Source of the DNA: Arthrobacter crystallopoietes
Lineage (GTDB): Bacteria > Actinomycetota > Actinomycetes > Actinomycetales > Micrococcaceae
DNA length: 64,000 nucleotides
Reading direction: 5' to 3'
Assembly: GCF_017603825.1 (NCBI RefSeq)
Contig: NZ_CP072014.1
Span: 2,294,001 to 2,358,000, forward strand
Part shown: piece after piece, positions 1 through 7,624 of the stretch
How the letters are laid out: each line of letters begins with the position of its first letter
How positions within the stretch are numbered: position 1 is the first letter of the stretch
Position numbers and translations under genes: made by a program
Notes under the pieces: generated by a model
Seen by the model: only the letters and a program-made list of their open reading frames with translations
The model's database searches: none
What the model was told of the DNA's origin: nothing

Positions 1-1
1 G

Positions 2-151
2 CGCGCCGCCCTCGCCGGTTGGGCCGGCAGCCCGGCCGCTGCCGAGGATGCCCTGCGCGCGGCGAACGTGGACCCGAGCGCGCGCGGCGAGGTGCTGGAT
101 GTCCAGGCCTTCGCACGGATTGCCGAATTCAAACAGCCCTTGATGGCGTGA
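2..151 (+). CDS. rsmA: 16S rRNA dimethyladenosine transferase RsmA (KsgA), C-terminal end
   Basis: Open frame entering from the left edge and ending in TGA at 149-151; 49 C-terminal residues are visible (ending ..AEFKQPLMA). The residues, including [17 protein letters not shown] and an [15 protein letters not shown]-like end, match my memory of actinobacterial RsmA C-termini. The position directly before ispE is the usual actinobacterial order. RsmA dimethylates two adjacent adenines near the 3' end of 16S rRNA during 30S maturation. The catalytic SAM domain lies outside the window, so the call rests on the tail plus synteny. Confidence 0.75.
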   Translation, partial: RAALAGWAGSPAAAEDALRAANVDPSARGEVLDVQAFARIAEFKQPLMA

Positions 152-180
152 GCTAAGACCCGGTGGAGGAGGCAATGAGC

Positions 181-1116
181 ATGTCCAGAAAGCGTTCGGT
201 TCGGGTGATGGCCCCGGGCAAGATCAACGTGTCCTTCCGGATGGGCCCGCAGCGCCTGGACGGCTACCACTCCGTGGCCAGTGTCTATCTGGCCGTGTCG
301 CTCTACGAGGAAGTCACCGCTACGGTGCGCGACGACGACCGGATCACCGTGAGCGTGCGCAACGGCTCCACGCTGCCGCTGGAACTCGACGACATCCCGC
401 TGGATGAGTCCAACCTCGCCGTCCAGGCCGCTCAGCTGATGCGGTCCATGGCCGACCGGCCCACCGGCGTGCATCTGGACATCACCAAACGCGTTCCGAT
501 CGCCGGCGGCATGGGCGGGGGATCGGCGGACGCCGCGGCCGCGCTGGTCGCCTGCAGCGCGCTCTGGGATACGGGCTTTTCCCGCGAAGAGCTCGTCCGC
601 GTTGCCGCGGACCTCGGAGCCGATGTGCCCTTCGCCATCCTCGGCGGGGTCGCCGTCGGGCTTGGCATCGGGGACCAGTTGACGCCGGCGCTGGCCCGCA
701 AGGACATGAACTGGGTCCTGGTGCCAGCGAGCTTCGGACTCTCCACCCCAAAGGTCTACGCCATGGCAGACCAGCTGCGCGAAGAGGCCGGATTCGAGGC
801 CACCGAGCCGGAGGGCGTGGACCCGGCAGTGCTGAAGGCCATGCATGCCGGGGACGTGGACTCGCTGGCGAACGCCGTGGGCAACGATTTGCAGGCTGCC
901 GCAATGGCGCTGGCGCCGGAGCTGGCCGATATCCTTGAACTGGGCGTCGCCGAGGGTGCGCTGGCCGGGCTGGTCTCCGGGTCCGGGCCGACGCTGGCCT
1001 TCCTCGTGCCGGACCGGCTCGAAGCCGAGGACCTTGCCCAGCGGCTCTCCGACGTTGCCGGCGTGGCGGCGCTGCCCGTCCACGGCCCGGTCCACGGCGC
1101 GCGCATCATGGCCTGA
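181..1116 (+). CDS. ispE: 4-diphosphocytidyl-2-C-methyl-D-erythritol kinase IspE
   Basis: 311 residues. IspE phosphorylates CDP-methylerythritol in the non-mevalonate isoprenoid pathway. GHMP-kinase features are clear: N-terminal APGKINVSFRMG, the ATP-binding glycine-rich loop PIAGGMGGGSADAAAAL near residues 105-122, then LGADVPFAILGG, and the C-terminal GLVSGSGPTLAFL. The start is placed at ATG 181 because GGAGGAGG at 165-172 would be its ribosome site at 8-bp spacing. An upstream in-frame GTG (163) lies within that site, and ATG 175 is too close to it. It follows rsmA by about 30 bp and is probably co-transcribed with it. Confidence 0.95.
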   Translation: MSRKRSVRVMAPGKINVSFRMGPQRLDGYHSVASVYLAVSLYEEVTATVRDDDRITVSVRNGSTLPLELDDIPLDESNLAVQAAQLMRSMADRPTGVHLDITKRVPIAGGMGGGSADAAAALVACSALWDTGFSREELVRVAADLGADVPFAILGGVAVGLGIGDQLTPALARKDMNWVLVPASFGLSTPKVYAMADQLREEAGFEATEPEGVDPAVLKAMHAGDVDSLANAVGNDLQAAAMALAPELADILELGVAEGALAGLVSGSGPTLAFLVPDRLEAEDLAQRLSDVAGVAALPVHGPVHGARIMA

Positions 1117-1177
1117 ACCGGCCGGCCGGCCCCGCCCCGATAACTTCACCTACACAGCAACAGAAAGTATCTTCACC

Positions 1178-3073
1178 TTGGCCCACCTGCTTGGCGCGGA
1201 AAACATCAGCGTCTCCTTTGCCACCCGCACCGTCCTGGACTCGGTTTCCCTTGGCCTGAACGAGGGCGACCGGATCGGCATGGTCGGCCGCAACGGCGAC
1301 GGCAAATCCACGCTGATGCGGCTGCTCGCGCAGCGCACGACGCCGGACGAGGGCCGGGTAACCAAGCGCGGCGACGTGAATATCGGCTACCTGGACCAGC
1401 AGGACGTGCTCAACGGCGACCTGCCCGTGGGCGAGGCCATTGTCGGCGACCAGGCGGACCACGAGTGGGCGTCCACCCCGCGCATCCGCGAAATCATGGG
1501 CGGCCTCGTCGGCGACGTGGACTGGCACGCCAAGGTCTCCCTGCTCTCCGGCGGGCAGCGGCGCCGCGTTGCCCTGGCGAAGCTGCTGATCGAAGACCAC
1601 GACGTCATCATGCTGGACGAGCCCACCAACCACCTGGACGTGGAGGGCGTGGCCTGGCTGGCCCGGCACCTGAAGGAACGCTGGCGTCCCACCGAGGGCG
1701 CGTTCCTGGTGGTCACCCACGACCGTTGGTTCCTCGATGAAGTGTGCACCCGGACGTGGGAGATCCATGACGGCATCGTGGACCCGTTCGACGGCGGGTA
1801 CGCGGCCTACGTCCTGGCCCGCGCCGAACGCGACCGCATGAACGCCGTCGTTGAAAGCAAACGCCAGCAGCTGGTCAAGAAGGAACTGGCCTGGCTTCGC
1901 CGTGGCGCACCCGCCCGCACGGCCAAGCCCAAGTTCCGGATTGAGGCGGCCAACGAGCTGATCGCCGATGTTCCGGAGCCGCGCGATACGGTGGCGCTGA
2001 ACAAGGTGGCCACCGCCCGGCTGGGCAAGGACGTGCTGGATCTGGAGCACATCTCCTACACGCCGCCGCCCCGGGAAGGCGTCGAGGCAAAGAACGACGG
2101 CGGCAGACCGCTTTTCGACAACATCACCCTTCGGCTGGCGCCGGGCGAGCGGCTGGGCCTGGTGGGGGTCAACGGCGCGGGCAAGACCACGCTGCTGCGG
2201 CTGCTCAACGGCGAGATCGAGCCGGATTCCGGCAAGGCCAAGCGCGGCAAGACCGTGAAGACCGCCATCCTCACGCAGGAAGTGCGCGAACTGGACGACG
2301 TTGCGGACCTGCGGGTCATCGAGGTCATCCAGCGCGAACGCCAGGTCTTTAATGTGGGCGGCAAGGAAGTGTCCGCCGGCCAGCTCGTAGAGCAGCTGGG
2401 CTTCAACAAGGAGAAGCAGTGGACCCCCGTGCGGGATCTTTCCGGTGGCGAGCGCCGCCGGCTGCAGCTGCTGCGGCTGCTGGTGGGGGAGCCGAACGTG
2501 CTGATGCTGGACGAGCCGACCAATGACCTGGACACCGACACCCTCGCGGCGGTGGAAGACGTGCTGGACGGCTGGCCCGGAACCCTGGTGGTTGTCTCGC
2601 ACGACCGCTACCTGCTCGAACGCGTGACCGATCACCAGATGGCGCTGCTGGGCGACGGCAAGCTCCGGGGCCTGCCCGGCGGGGTGGACCAGTATCTGGA
2701 ACTGCGGGAGGAAGCACTCGCCGCCGGCGACGGGAAGGTGGGGCCGTCGTCGTCCGCTGGAGCCACATCGGCAACGGTGCCCGCCGGCGAGAGCGGTGCT
2801 GCCCAGCACCGTTCCGGCGGTTCATCACCGTCCTCTACGCACAGCGAAGCGGAAAAGCGGCAGGCCAAGAAAGACCTGAATCGGATTGAGCGCCAGCTGA
2901 CCAAACTGACCCAGCAGGCGGACAAGGTCAAGGAACAGATGACGGCCGCCGGCTCCAAAGCTGACGCGGACTTCGAGCAGCTGGCCGAGCTGAACAAGAA
3001 GCTACAGGAGATCAGCGCCGAGCAGGAAGAACTCGAGATGGAGTGGCTTGAGGCGTCCGAAGTCCTCGAGTAG
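1178..3073 (+). CDS. ABC-F family ATPase, Uup-like
   Basis: 631 residues with a TTG start; the encoded protein begins MAHLLGAENISVSF. There are two ABC ATPase domains with no membrane segments. Walker A motifs are GRNGDGKST and GVNGAGKTT; signatures are LSGGQRRR and LSGGERRR; Walker B motifs are MLDEPTNHLD and MLDEPTNDLD. A lysine/arginine-rich linker separates them. The C-terminus (last ~70 residues, from EKRQAKKDLNRIERQL) is a charged coiled coil like the Uup DNA-binding tail, and the length matches E. coli Uup (635). ABC-F proteins act on ribosomes or, for Uup, branched DNA. The frame stays open upstream into ispE, but homology starts at the TTG. A weak AGAAAG lies upstream. Confidence 0.9.
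   Translation: MAHLLGAENISVSFATRTVLDSVSLGLNEGDRIGMVGRNGDGKSTLMRLLAQRTTPDEGRVTKRGDVNIGYLDQQDVLNGDLPVGEAIVGDQADHEWASTPRIREIMGGLVGDVDWHAKVSLLSGGQRRRVALAKLLIEDHDVIMLDEPTNHLDVEGVAWLARHLKERWRPTEGAFLVVTHDRWFLDEVCTRTWEIHDGIVDPFDGGYAAYVLARAERDRMNAVVESKRQQLVKKELAWLRRGAPARTAKPKFRIEAANELIADVPEPRDTVALNKVATARLGKDVLDLEHISYTPPPREGVEAKNDGGRPLFDNITLRLAPGERLGLVGVNGAGKTTLLRLLNGEIEPDSGKAKRGKTVKTAILTQEVRELDDVADLRVIEVIQRERQVFNVGGKEVSAGQLVEQLGFNKEKQWTPVRDLSGGERRRLQLLRLLVGEPNVLMLDEPTNDLDTDTLAAVEDVLDGWPGTLVVVSHDRYLLERVTDHQMALLGDGKLRGLPGGVDQYLELREEALAAGDGKVGPSSSAGATSATVPAGESGAAQHRSGGSSPSSTHSEAEKRQAKKDLNRIERQLTKLTQQADKVKEQMTAAGSKADADFEQLAELNKKLQEISAEQEELEMEWLEASEVLE
2093..2103 (+). repeat. First of nine exact copies of the 11-mer AACGACGGCGG
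   Basis: The word AACGACGGCGG occurs exactly at 2093, 9017, 13800, 17080, 31418, 41340 and 48573 on the + strand and at 41521-41531 and 63080-63090 on the - strand. Eight of nine lie on the coding strand of the host gene, mostly encoding Asn-Asp-Gly-Gly; two (13800, 48573) are read in another frame as Leu-Thr-Thr-Ala. Many one-mismatch versions (GACGACGGCGG, TACGACGGCGG) occur too. The role is unknown; see findings. Confidence 0.6.
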
Positions 3074-3087
3074 GTCCCAAACAGGGT

Positions 3088-4764
3088 TTAGACGGGCTGA
3101 TTTGTGTGGCCCCGGCTTGCATAGGCTTGGACTTCAGCCCTGGTGGTGAGCCCCAGTTTCGCGAGAATACTCCCTACATGGTGTTCCACCGTGCGCTTGC
3201 TGATAAATAGCCGCGCCGCGATCTGGCTATTCGACAAGCCCTCGGCGATCAGTTGAAGCACCTGGTCTTCCCTCGTGGTCAGCTCGGCGCCCGCCCGGCG
3301 GAGATGCTGGGAACGGTGCCCTAGGGAGCGGAGGGTCTGGGCAGCTGCATCGGCGTCGTAATGAGCGCCGAGCTGCTGGAAGTCGCGCAAAGCAGTGAGC
3401 GCTTCCGCGGTGGCAAGCTCTGGTTGGTCTGTGGCCACGGCCCGGGCCAGGGCCAAGCGGCAGCGGGCCTGTTCGAGCGGCAGACCGGCAGCGCCAAAAG
3501 CCACCAGCGCCGTCTCCAGATGTCCGCGGGCAACAGTGCTCGCCCCGGCACCAGCGCCGTTAGCACTTTCGGTGGCCAGGCGGCACAGCCCCATGGTGTA
3601 TTCAGCAAGCGCGCCGTACTGCCCAAGGCCGGTTGCTGCGGCGATAACGCCCAGTTCGCAGCCGAGACCGGATGCTTCGTCCGGACGCCGTGCAGCCAAA
3701 TGCACCTCAGCGAGCAGCGCTATTTCCGGTGCCACCAGGACAGATCCGGCGGCCGCCTGGAGACGCCGGCGCAGCACGGCCGCCGCGGACTCGGCGTCGC
3801 CGTTCATCAGCCGGAGCCGGGCGAGCGGCTGGACCGCGGCGGGATCCGACTCGTAGCCGCGCAGCAGGGTTGCCGCTTCTTCCGCTCTGCCCTGGCGTAG
3901 CCGCAGGTCAGCCAGGCGCACTACCGCACCGCCGCGCAAAGCCCGGAAGCCGCCGTCGTAATCTTCGATCGCACGCACCAACCGGTGCTCGGCCTCGACC
4001 CAGCGGCCCGCGGCGGTGAGGATGCCGCCGTAATGCATCCCGCAGATCGCCGGTACCCATGCCGCGTGCCGGTTGTGGCCGAAACCGGCAGCAACCTCCA
4101 TCCATTGCTGAGCCCGCCTGACATCGAGGGTCAGCTCCGAGCAGAGCAGCATTTTGCAGTAGATTTCGCCTGCAGCTTGGTAGTCGCGGACCTCGCCGCT
4201 GGTGGCAGCCGCCGCGGCTTCATCAATGAGCCGCAAGCCCGCGGCGATACGCCCGCCGAGTACCAGCGCCAGGCCTTCGTAACTGCGGGCACAGAACTCC
4301 AAGTCGGGTTCATTTAAACGCCGGCCCAGTTCGGTGGCGGCCGCGGCATGGGCGCGCATCCGGTCAGGGTCGAGGGTGCCAAGGCACTGGGCCAGATGCA
4401 CCCAACCGGCCTCAACACAATCATCCGCGTCGCTGATGAGGGAGGTAGCCCGCGCGAGCCAACCGTCCGCGGCAGCCGCATTTGCGTAGACCGCATCGTA
4501 AAGGAAACTGAGCTCGCGACCGGCGATCAAAGCCGGAAGCCGGAATTCGCCGCGCCGGCGTAACAGGGTGAAGGCCTTTTCGTAGAGCCCTATGGCAGTC
4601 TCGAAGTCCCCGGCCCACTCGATGGCCCTGGCCAAGCCGTAGGCGGCCTCGGCAGTCGCCCCGTGCTCAAACGCCAGTCTGAAGAATGACTGCGCTTGCC
4701 TCCAGTCCCCGCCGTCGAGTGCGGCGCGGCCGTCCTCGAGAAGCTGCTCCAGGGTGGAAGCCAT
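3088..4764 (-). CDS. LuxR-family regulator with TPR-like helical repeats
   Basis: 558 residues. About 470 residues of alanine-rich helical repeats (TPR/MalT-like) precede a C-terminal LuxR/GerE helix-turn-helix (LTTREDQVLQLIAEGLSNSQIAARL, then SKRTVEHHVGSILAKL). There is no N-terminal Walker motif, so it belongs to the short TPR-LuxR class rather than the large ATP-binding class seen at 15-21 kb. Upstream of ATG 4764 there is no ribosome site, but TAAAAT sits about 7 bases before the ATG, so a leaderless transcript is possible. It is divergent from a methyltransferase 136 bp away and has the same architecture as the gene at 55486, which also accompanies a methyltransferase. The ligand is unknown. 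Confidence 0.85.
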   Translation of the reverse strand: MASTLEQLLEDGRAALDGGDWRQAQSFFRLAFEHGATAEAAYGLARAIEWAGDFETAIGLYEKAFTLLRRRGEFRLPALIAGRELSFLYDAVYANAAAADGWLARATSLISDADDCVEAGWVHLAQCLGTLDPDRMRAHAAAATELGRRLNEPDLEFCARSYEGLALVLGGRIAAGLRLIDEAAAAATSGEVRDYQAAGEIYCKMLLCSELTLDVRRAQQWMEVAAGFGHNRHAAWVPAICGMHYGGILTAAGRWVEAEHRLVRAIEDYDGGFRALRGGAVVRLADLRLRQGRAEEAATLLRGYESDPAAVQPLARLRLMNGDAESAAAVLRRRLQAAAGSVLVAPEIALLAEVHLAARRPDEASGLGCELGVIAAATGLGQYGALAEYTMGLCRLATESANGAGAGASTVARGHLETALVAFGAAGLPLEQARCRLALARAVATDQPELATAEALTALRDFQQLGAHYDADAAAQTLRSLGHRSQHLRRAGAELTTREDQVLQLIAEGLSNSQIAARLFISKRTVEHHVGSILAKLGLTTRAEVQAYASRGHTNQPV

Positions 4765-4900
4765 GACCTATTTTACGTCCGGCCGGCGGGGAGGAAAGGG
4801 CCGGAAGATAGGTGCACGCACCGATGTGGGCGCGCCCGGGCGGGACCATCCTTGTAGCAATAAGGCAGTGGACAACAGAGCGGGCGAAAGGGTGAGGGCT

Positions 4901-5713
4901 ATGGCCAGGACAGAAAGCTTCCAGCTCGAAGAAGCAGCGGCCGAGGCTTATGAAGCAAAGTTCGTTCCGGCGATGTTCGCGGAGTGGGCGCAGCAGGTGG
5001 TGACCGTGGCAGGAGTATCGCCTGGCCAACGCATTCTTGACGTTGCCTGCGGAACCGGGATTGTGGCCCGCACGGCGGCGGAGATAGCCGGTGCGGGAGC
5101 GGTGACCGGCGTGGACATTAACCCCGCCATGCTAGCCGTGGCTGCGAGGGTCCAGCCGGAGATCAGCTGGCTACAGGGTGATGCGTCCGCGCTGCCTGTG
5201 CAGGACGGCGCCTTTGACGTCGTGCTTTGCCAGATGGCGCTGATGTTCTTTCCGGATGCGGTGGCGGCGCTGAGGGAGATGTGCAGGGCGGCGGTCGACG
5301 GCGGAACAGTTGCGGTTGTGGTGCCTGGGCGCCTGGAGGACCAGCCGGGTTACGGACCTTTCGTGGAGCTGGTCTCGCGGCATGCGGGTTCCGGTGCCAT
5401 GTCCCTTCTAGGCGTTTATTGGGCCTGTGGTGACCTTGAAAAACTCGAGCGGCTCTTTGCCGAGGCGGGATTGTTGGAGGTGAGATCCCATACGCACATC
5501 GGTAAGGCCAAGTATTCCTCGGCCGCGGATTTCGTGGCGGTTGAAGTAGAGAGCACGCCGCTGATGGAGAGATTGACCAAGGATCAGTTTGCCAGCATCC
5601 GTACGGAAGCGGCTGCCGTTCTGCAACCTTTCAGCGAAACCGACGGTTCCCTGACAGTGCCGTTGCAGGGACACCTAGTCATTGGGTGCAAGGCGAAGGT
5701 GCGCAAGCCATAG
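4901..5713 (+). CDS. Class I SAM-dependent methyltransferase (UbiE/Methyltransf_11 type)
   Basis: 270 residues. Motif I is ILDVACGTGIVARTA (about residues 46-60), followed by the acidic loop VTGVDINPAML and FDVVLCQMALMFFPD at the motif II/III region. The C-terminal half (HTHIGKAKYSSAADFV) probably forms the substrate cap. The substrate is unknown. ATG 4901 is chosen because AAGGGTGAGG lies 5-14 bases upstream and homology begins there; the frame is open back to 4754. It is divergent from the LuxR-TPR gene at 3088-4764, with a shared 136-bp promoter region, which suggests the regulator controls it. Confidence 0.85.
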   Translation: MARTESFQLEEAAAEAYEAKFVPAMFAEWAQQVVTVAGVSPGQRILDVACGTGIVARTAAEIAGAGAVTGVDINPAMLAVAARVQPEISWLQGDASALPVQDGAFDVVLCQMALMFFPDAVAALREMCRAAVDGGTVAVVVPGRLEDQPGYGPFVELVSRHAGSGAMSLLGVYWACGDLEKLERLFAEAGLLEVRSHTHIGKAKYSSAADFVAVEVESTPLMERLTKDQFASIRTEAAAVLQPFSETDGSLTVPLQGHLVIGCKAKVRKP

Positions 5714-5756
5714 CAAGCCAGGAAGCCGCGGCGCGCAACGCCTTCGGCGCATGCCT

Positions 5757-6251
5757 CTAGCCCTTGGGCGCGCCGCGGTTCTCCCAGAGTCCGGCCGCGC
5801 GGATTGAAGCCTGGATCTTCGTGGCCGCAGAGTGCAGGGCCTCGCGCTCTTCAGCAGTCAGCGGGTCGAACACGTTCTCGCGGACAAAGCTCACGTGTCC
5901 CGGGGCCGCTTGCACTATGGCCTTATGTCCGGCGTCGGTCATTGAAATGTTGAATCCGCGTGCATCGGACTCGCACTCCGTCCGCACCACCAGGCCCTTG
6001 GCCTCCATCCGCTTGAGCAGATGGGAGAGCCGGCTCCGCTCCCAGTCCAGCGCCTGGGCGATGTCGCGCGCCCGCATGATGCCTCCCTCGGCTTCGGAAA
6101 GCGCGGCGAGCACGGAATACTCCACACCGGAAAGTTCAGAGTCGCGGATCAGCTGGCGGTCCATAGCGGATTCGAAACCCCAGATCAGTTCGCGCAGCGC
6201 GCGCCAAACGTCCTGCTCGTGCTGATCGAGCCACCGTGTGTCCGAGCTCAC
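5757..6251 (-). CDS. MarR-family transcriptional regulator
   Basis: 164 residues with the winged-helix layout of MarR: EYSVLAALSEAEGGIMRARDIAQAL (helices 2-3), the recognition region DWERSRLSHLLKRMEAKGLV, and wing-like RTECESDARGFNISMT. The GTG start at 6251 has a good GGAGGGGGAAG ribosome site. It is divergent from the FMN reductase at 6355; three TTGACATGTCAA-like boxes fill the space between them. By analogy with redox- or ligand-responsive MarR proteins next to quinone/FMN reductases, it probably represses both genes until an electrophile or oxidant inactivates it. No conserved cysteine cluster is obvious; a Cys lies in the wing (TECES). Confidence 0.9.
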   Translation of the reverse strand: MSSDTRWLDQHEQDVWRALRELIWGFESAMDRQLIRDSELSGVEYSVLAALSEAEGGIMRARDIAQALDWERSRLSHLLKRMEAKGLVVRTECESDARGFNISMTDAGHKAIVQAAPGHVSFVRENVFDPLTAEEREALHSAATKIQASIRAAGLWENRGAPKG

Positions 6252-6273
6252 AATACTTCCCCCTCCGGTTTGG

Positions 6274-6333
6274 TTGACATTTCAAGTGTCCCCTGTGCAT
6301 GATTGACATGTCAACAAATCAATGACGTGTCAA
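6274..6333. promoter_or_regulatory. Three operator-like palindromic boxes for the adjacent MarR protein
   Basis: Box 1, 6274-6285, TTGACATTTCAA (one mismatch from perfect symmetry). Box 2, 6303-6314, TTGACATGTCAA (perfect 12-bp palindrome). Box 3, 6322-6333, ATGACGTGTCAA. Centres are 29 and 19 bp apart. They occupy the whole divergent promoter between the MarR gene and the FMN reductase; TTGACA in box 2 could also serve as a -35 element. Regulation is inferred from position and symmetry. Confidence 0.7.
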
Positions 6334-6354
6334 CAACCTGAAGGGGTTATCCAC

Positions 6355-6933
6355 ATGACCAAGATTGCAATCGTCACCGGCAGCACCCGTCCGGGCCGCA
6401 ACAACAAGGGCGTGGCTGACTGGGTTCTGTCCCAGACCGCAGGCCGCACTGACGCCGAATTCGAGCTTGTCGACATCGCAGACTTCAACCTCCCGTTGCT
6501 GGACGAGGCTTACCCGGCCATGTACCAGAACTACCAGAACGACCACACCAAGGCCTGGTCCGCCAAGATCAACGAATTCGATGGCTTCATCTTCGTTACC
6601 GGCGAGTACAACCATACTCTGACCCCGGCCCTGGCCAATGCACTGTCGTACCTGAACGTAGAGTTCAACAACAAGGCAGCCGGCATCGTCTCCTACGGTT
6701 CCATGGGTGGCGCCCGCGCCGCCGAGCACCTGCGCAACGTGCTCTCCGAGCTGCAGATTGCCCACGTCCGCAACCAGGTCATGTTCTCCCTGTTCACTGA
6801 CTTCGAGAACTTCTCCGAGTTCAAGCCGACCGAGCAGAACGCCGGCACCCTGGCCCCGATGCTCGATCAGCTCATCCCGTGGACCCGCGCCATGGAAGCC
6901 GTGCGCGCCGAAGCAGCAGTCGCCGCCAGCTAA
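6355..6933 (+). CDS. NADPH-dependent FMN reductase / NAD(P)H quinone reductase family protein
   Basis: 192 residues, flavodoxin-like fold. The N-terminal KIAIVTGSTRPGRNNKGVA is the FMN phosphate-binding loop, and GEYNHTLTPALANALSYL is the characteristic FMN/NADPH-binding segment of the YwqN/SsuE-like reductases. VSYGSMGGARAAEHLR follows. ATG 6355 has the ribosome site GAAGGGG at 6340-6346. Codon choice is strongly biased to preferred GC-ending codons, suggesting high expression. Divergent from the MarR gene, with operator boxes between. It probably reduces flavin or quinones in the cytoplasm under oxidative or electrophile stress; the exact substrate is unknown. Confidence 0.9.
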   Translation: MTKIAIVTGSTRPGRNNKGVADWVLSQTAGRTDAEFELVDIADFNLPLLDEAYPAMYQNYQNDHTKAWSAKINEFDGFIFVTGEYNHTLTPALANALSYLNVEFNNKAAGIVSYGSMGGARAAEHLRNVLSELQIAHVRNQVMFSLFTDFENFSEFKPTEQNAGTLAPMLDQLIPWTRAMEAVRAEAAVAAS

Positions 6934-6990
6934 GGCTGACGGCCCCTCCGTACGCCGGCCGTTTGGCCTGTGCTGCGGACTCCCAAGCCA

Positions 6991-7038
6991 CAAGCGCTCC
7001 GTTTCCCCACCTGCCCATGAGGGGAAGCGGAGCGCTTG
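6991..7038 (+). terminator. Rho-independent terminator after the FMN reductase
   Basis: Stem CAAGCGCTCCGTTTCCCC (6991-7008) with its complement at 7021-7038 (one G-T wobble), 12-base loop, followed by TTCTTTTAAT. It lies 57 bp past the reductase stop. Confidence 0.9.
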
Positions 7039-7205
7039 TTCTTTTAATCCACCCCTTCTATTAATCCACCGTGCGGTGCTGCCCGTGTCCTCATACCGAT
7101 CGATTGGATACGATCGATGCGTCAGACCGGGTAACGTCATGGTCGGGGAGGGCCGTGCCGACTGCCGACAGGGCTGAAGAAGAATTCGACGGGGAGGAAC
7201 CACGC
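7039..7205. other. Intergenic leader with two GATCGAT direct repeats
   Basis: Between the terminator and the first tiny gene. ATAC(C)GATCGAT occurs twice about 16 bp apart around 7093-7118, possible sites for a regulator of the following small genes. No other feature seen. Confidence 0.3.
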
Positions 7206-7328
7206 ATGCGGCAAGGACCAGGACAGGGCGGTTCCGTACCGGCGCCAGCAACCGGCGCGACCGAGCTCAGCCAGGCAACCCGCGCTCTCGGGCCAGCGGC
7301 GCGCGCGGCTGGGAAGGTGTCCCTGTGA
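7206..7328 (+). CDS. Small hypothetical protein, 40 residues
   Basis: ATG 7206 preceded by GGGGAGGAA (7191-7199) at about 6-8 bp. It encodes MRQGPGQGGSVPAPATG... and ends KVSL, rich in Gly, Ala and Pro and probably disordered. Its stop TGA (7326-7328) overlaps the GTG start of the next small gene (GTGA), the usual sign of translational coupling. I do not recognise the protein; it may be mainly a translated leader for the downstream membrane peptide. Coding status rests on the ribosome site and the overlap. Confidence 0.45.
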   Translation: MRQGPGQGGSVPAPATGATELSQATRALGPAARAAGKVSL

Positions 7329-7435
7329 ATGAGCGGCAGGAAGCACGACGGCGGCTGGTGCTGGCCGTGGGGGTGGTCCTGATCGTCTTCGGTATCGCGG
7401 CATTGGCCTGGGCCTTCGTGCTCCTCGGGCGCTGA
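7325..7435 (+). CDS. Small single-pass membrane protein, 36 residues
   Basis: GTG start at 7325 overlapping the previous stop by 4 bases, with a second ribosome site GGGAAGG at 7311-7317. A basic N-terminus (NERQEARRR) is followed by one ~23-residue hydrophobic helix (LVLAVGVVLIVFGIAALAWAF) and a short tail LLGR. Positive-inside prediction puts the N-terminus in the cytoplasm. Function unknown. Confidence 0.55.
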   Translation: MNERQEARRRLVLAVGVVLIVFGIAALAWAFVLLGR

Positions 7436-7441
7436 GCCACC

Positions 7442-7624
7442 ATGGAGCTACCCCGTGGAATCGGCCAGCCGGCTACCCGTGCGCTGAACGGCGAGGGCAT
7501 TACGAGTCTTGAGCAGGCGGCCGCCTATACGGAGGCCCAATTGCTGGCCATGCACGGCGTGGGGCCAAAAGCCATAAGAGTGCTCCGCGAGGCGTTCGCG
7601 GAGCACGGTCTGGACTTTGCCTAG
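7442..7624 (+). CDS. Small helix-hairpin-helix DNA-binding protein
   Basis: 60 residues. It begins MELPRGIGQPATRALNGEGI and contains the HhH signature LLAMHGVGPKAIRVLREAF near the C-terminus, like the C-terminal domain of RNA polymerase alpha and related small HhH proteins of actinobacteria. It is probably a non-specific nucleic-acid binder; its role is unknown. It starts 7 bp after the membrane-peptide stop. Its TAG (7622-7624) overlaps the stop of the converging TetR gene inside the tetranucleotide CTAG (7621-7624). Confidence 0.75.
   Translation: MELPRGIGQPATRALNGEGITSLEQAAAYTEAQLLAMHGVGPKAIRVLREAFAEHGLDFA

Noticed and set aside
1106-2809. 567-codon open frame on the - strand across the ABC-F gene
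   Set aside because: Exact antisense of a well-supported ABC-F gene; Gln/His/Val-rich mirror composition typical of GC-rich shadow frames.
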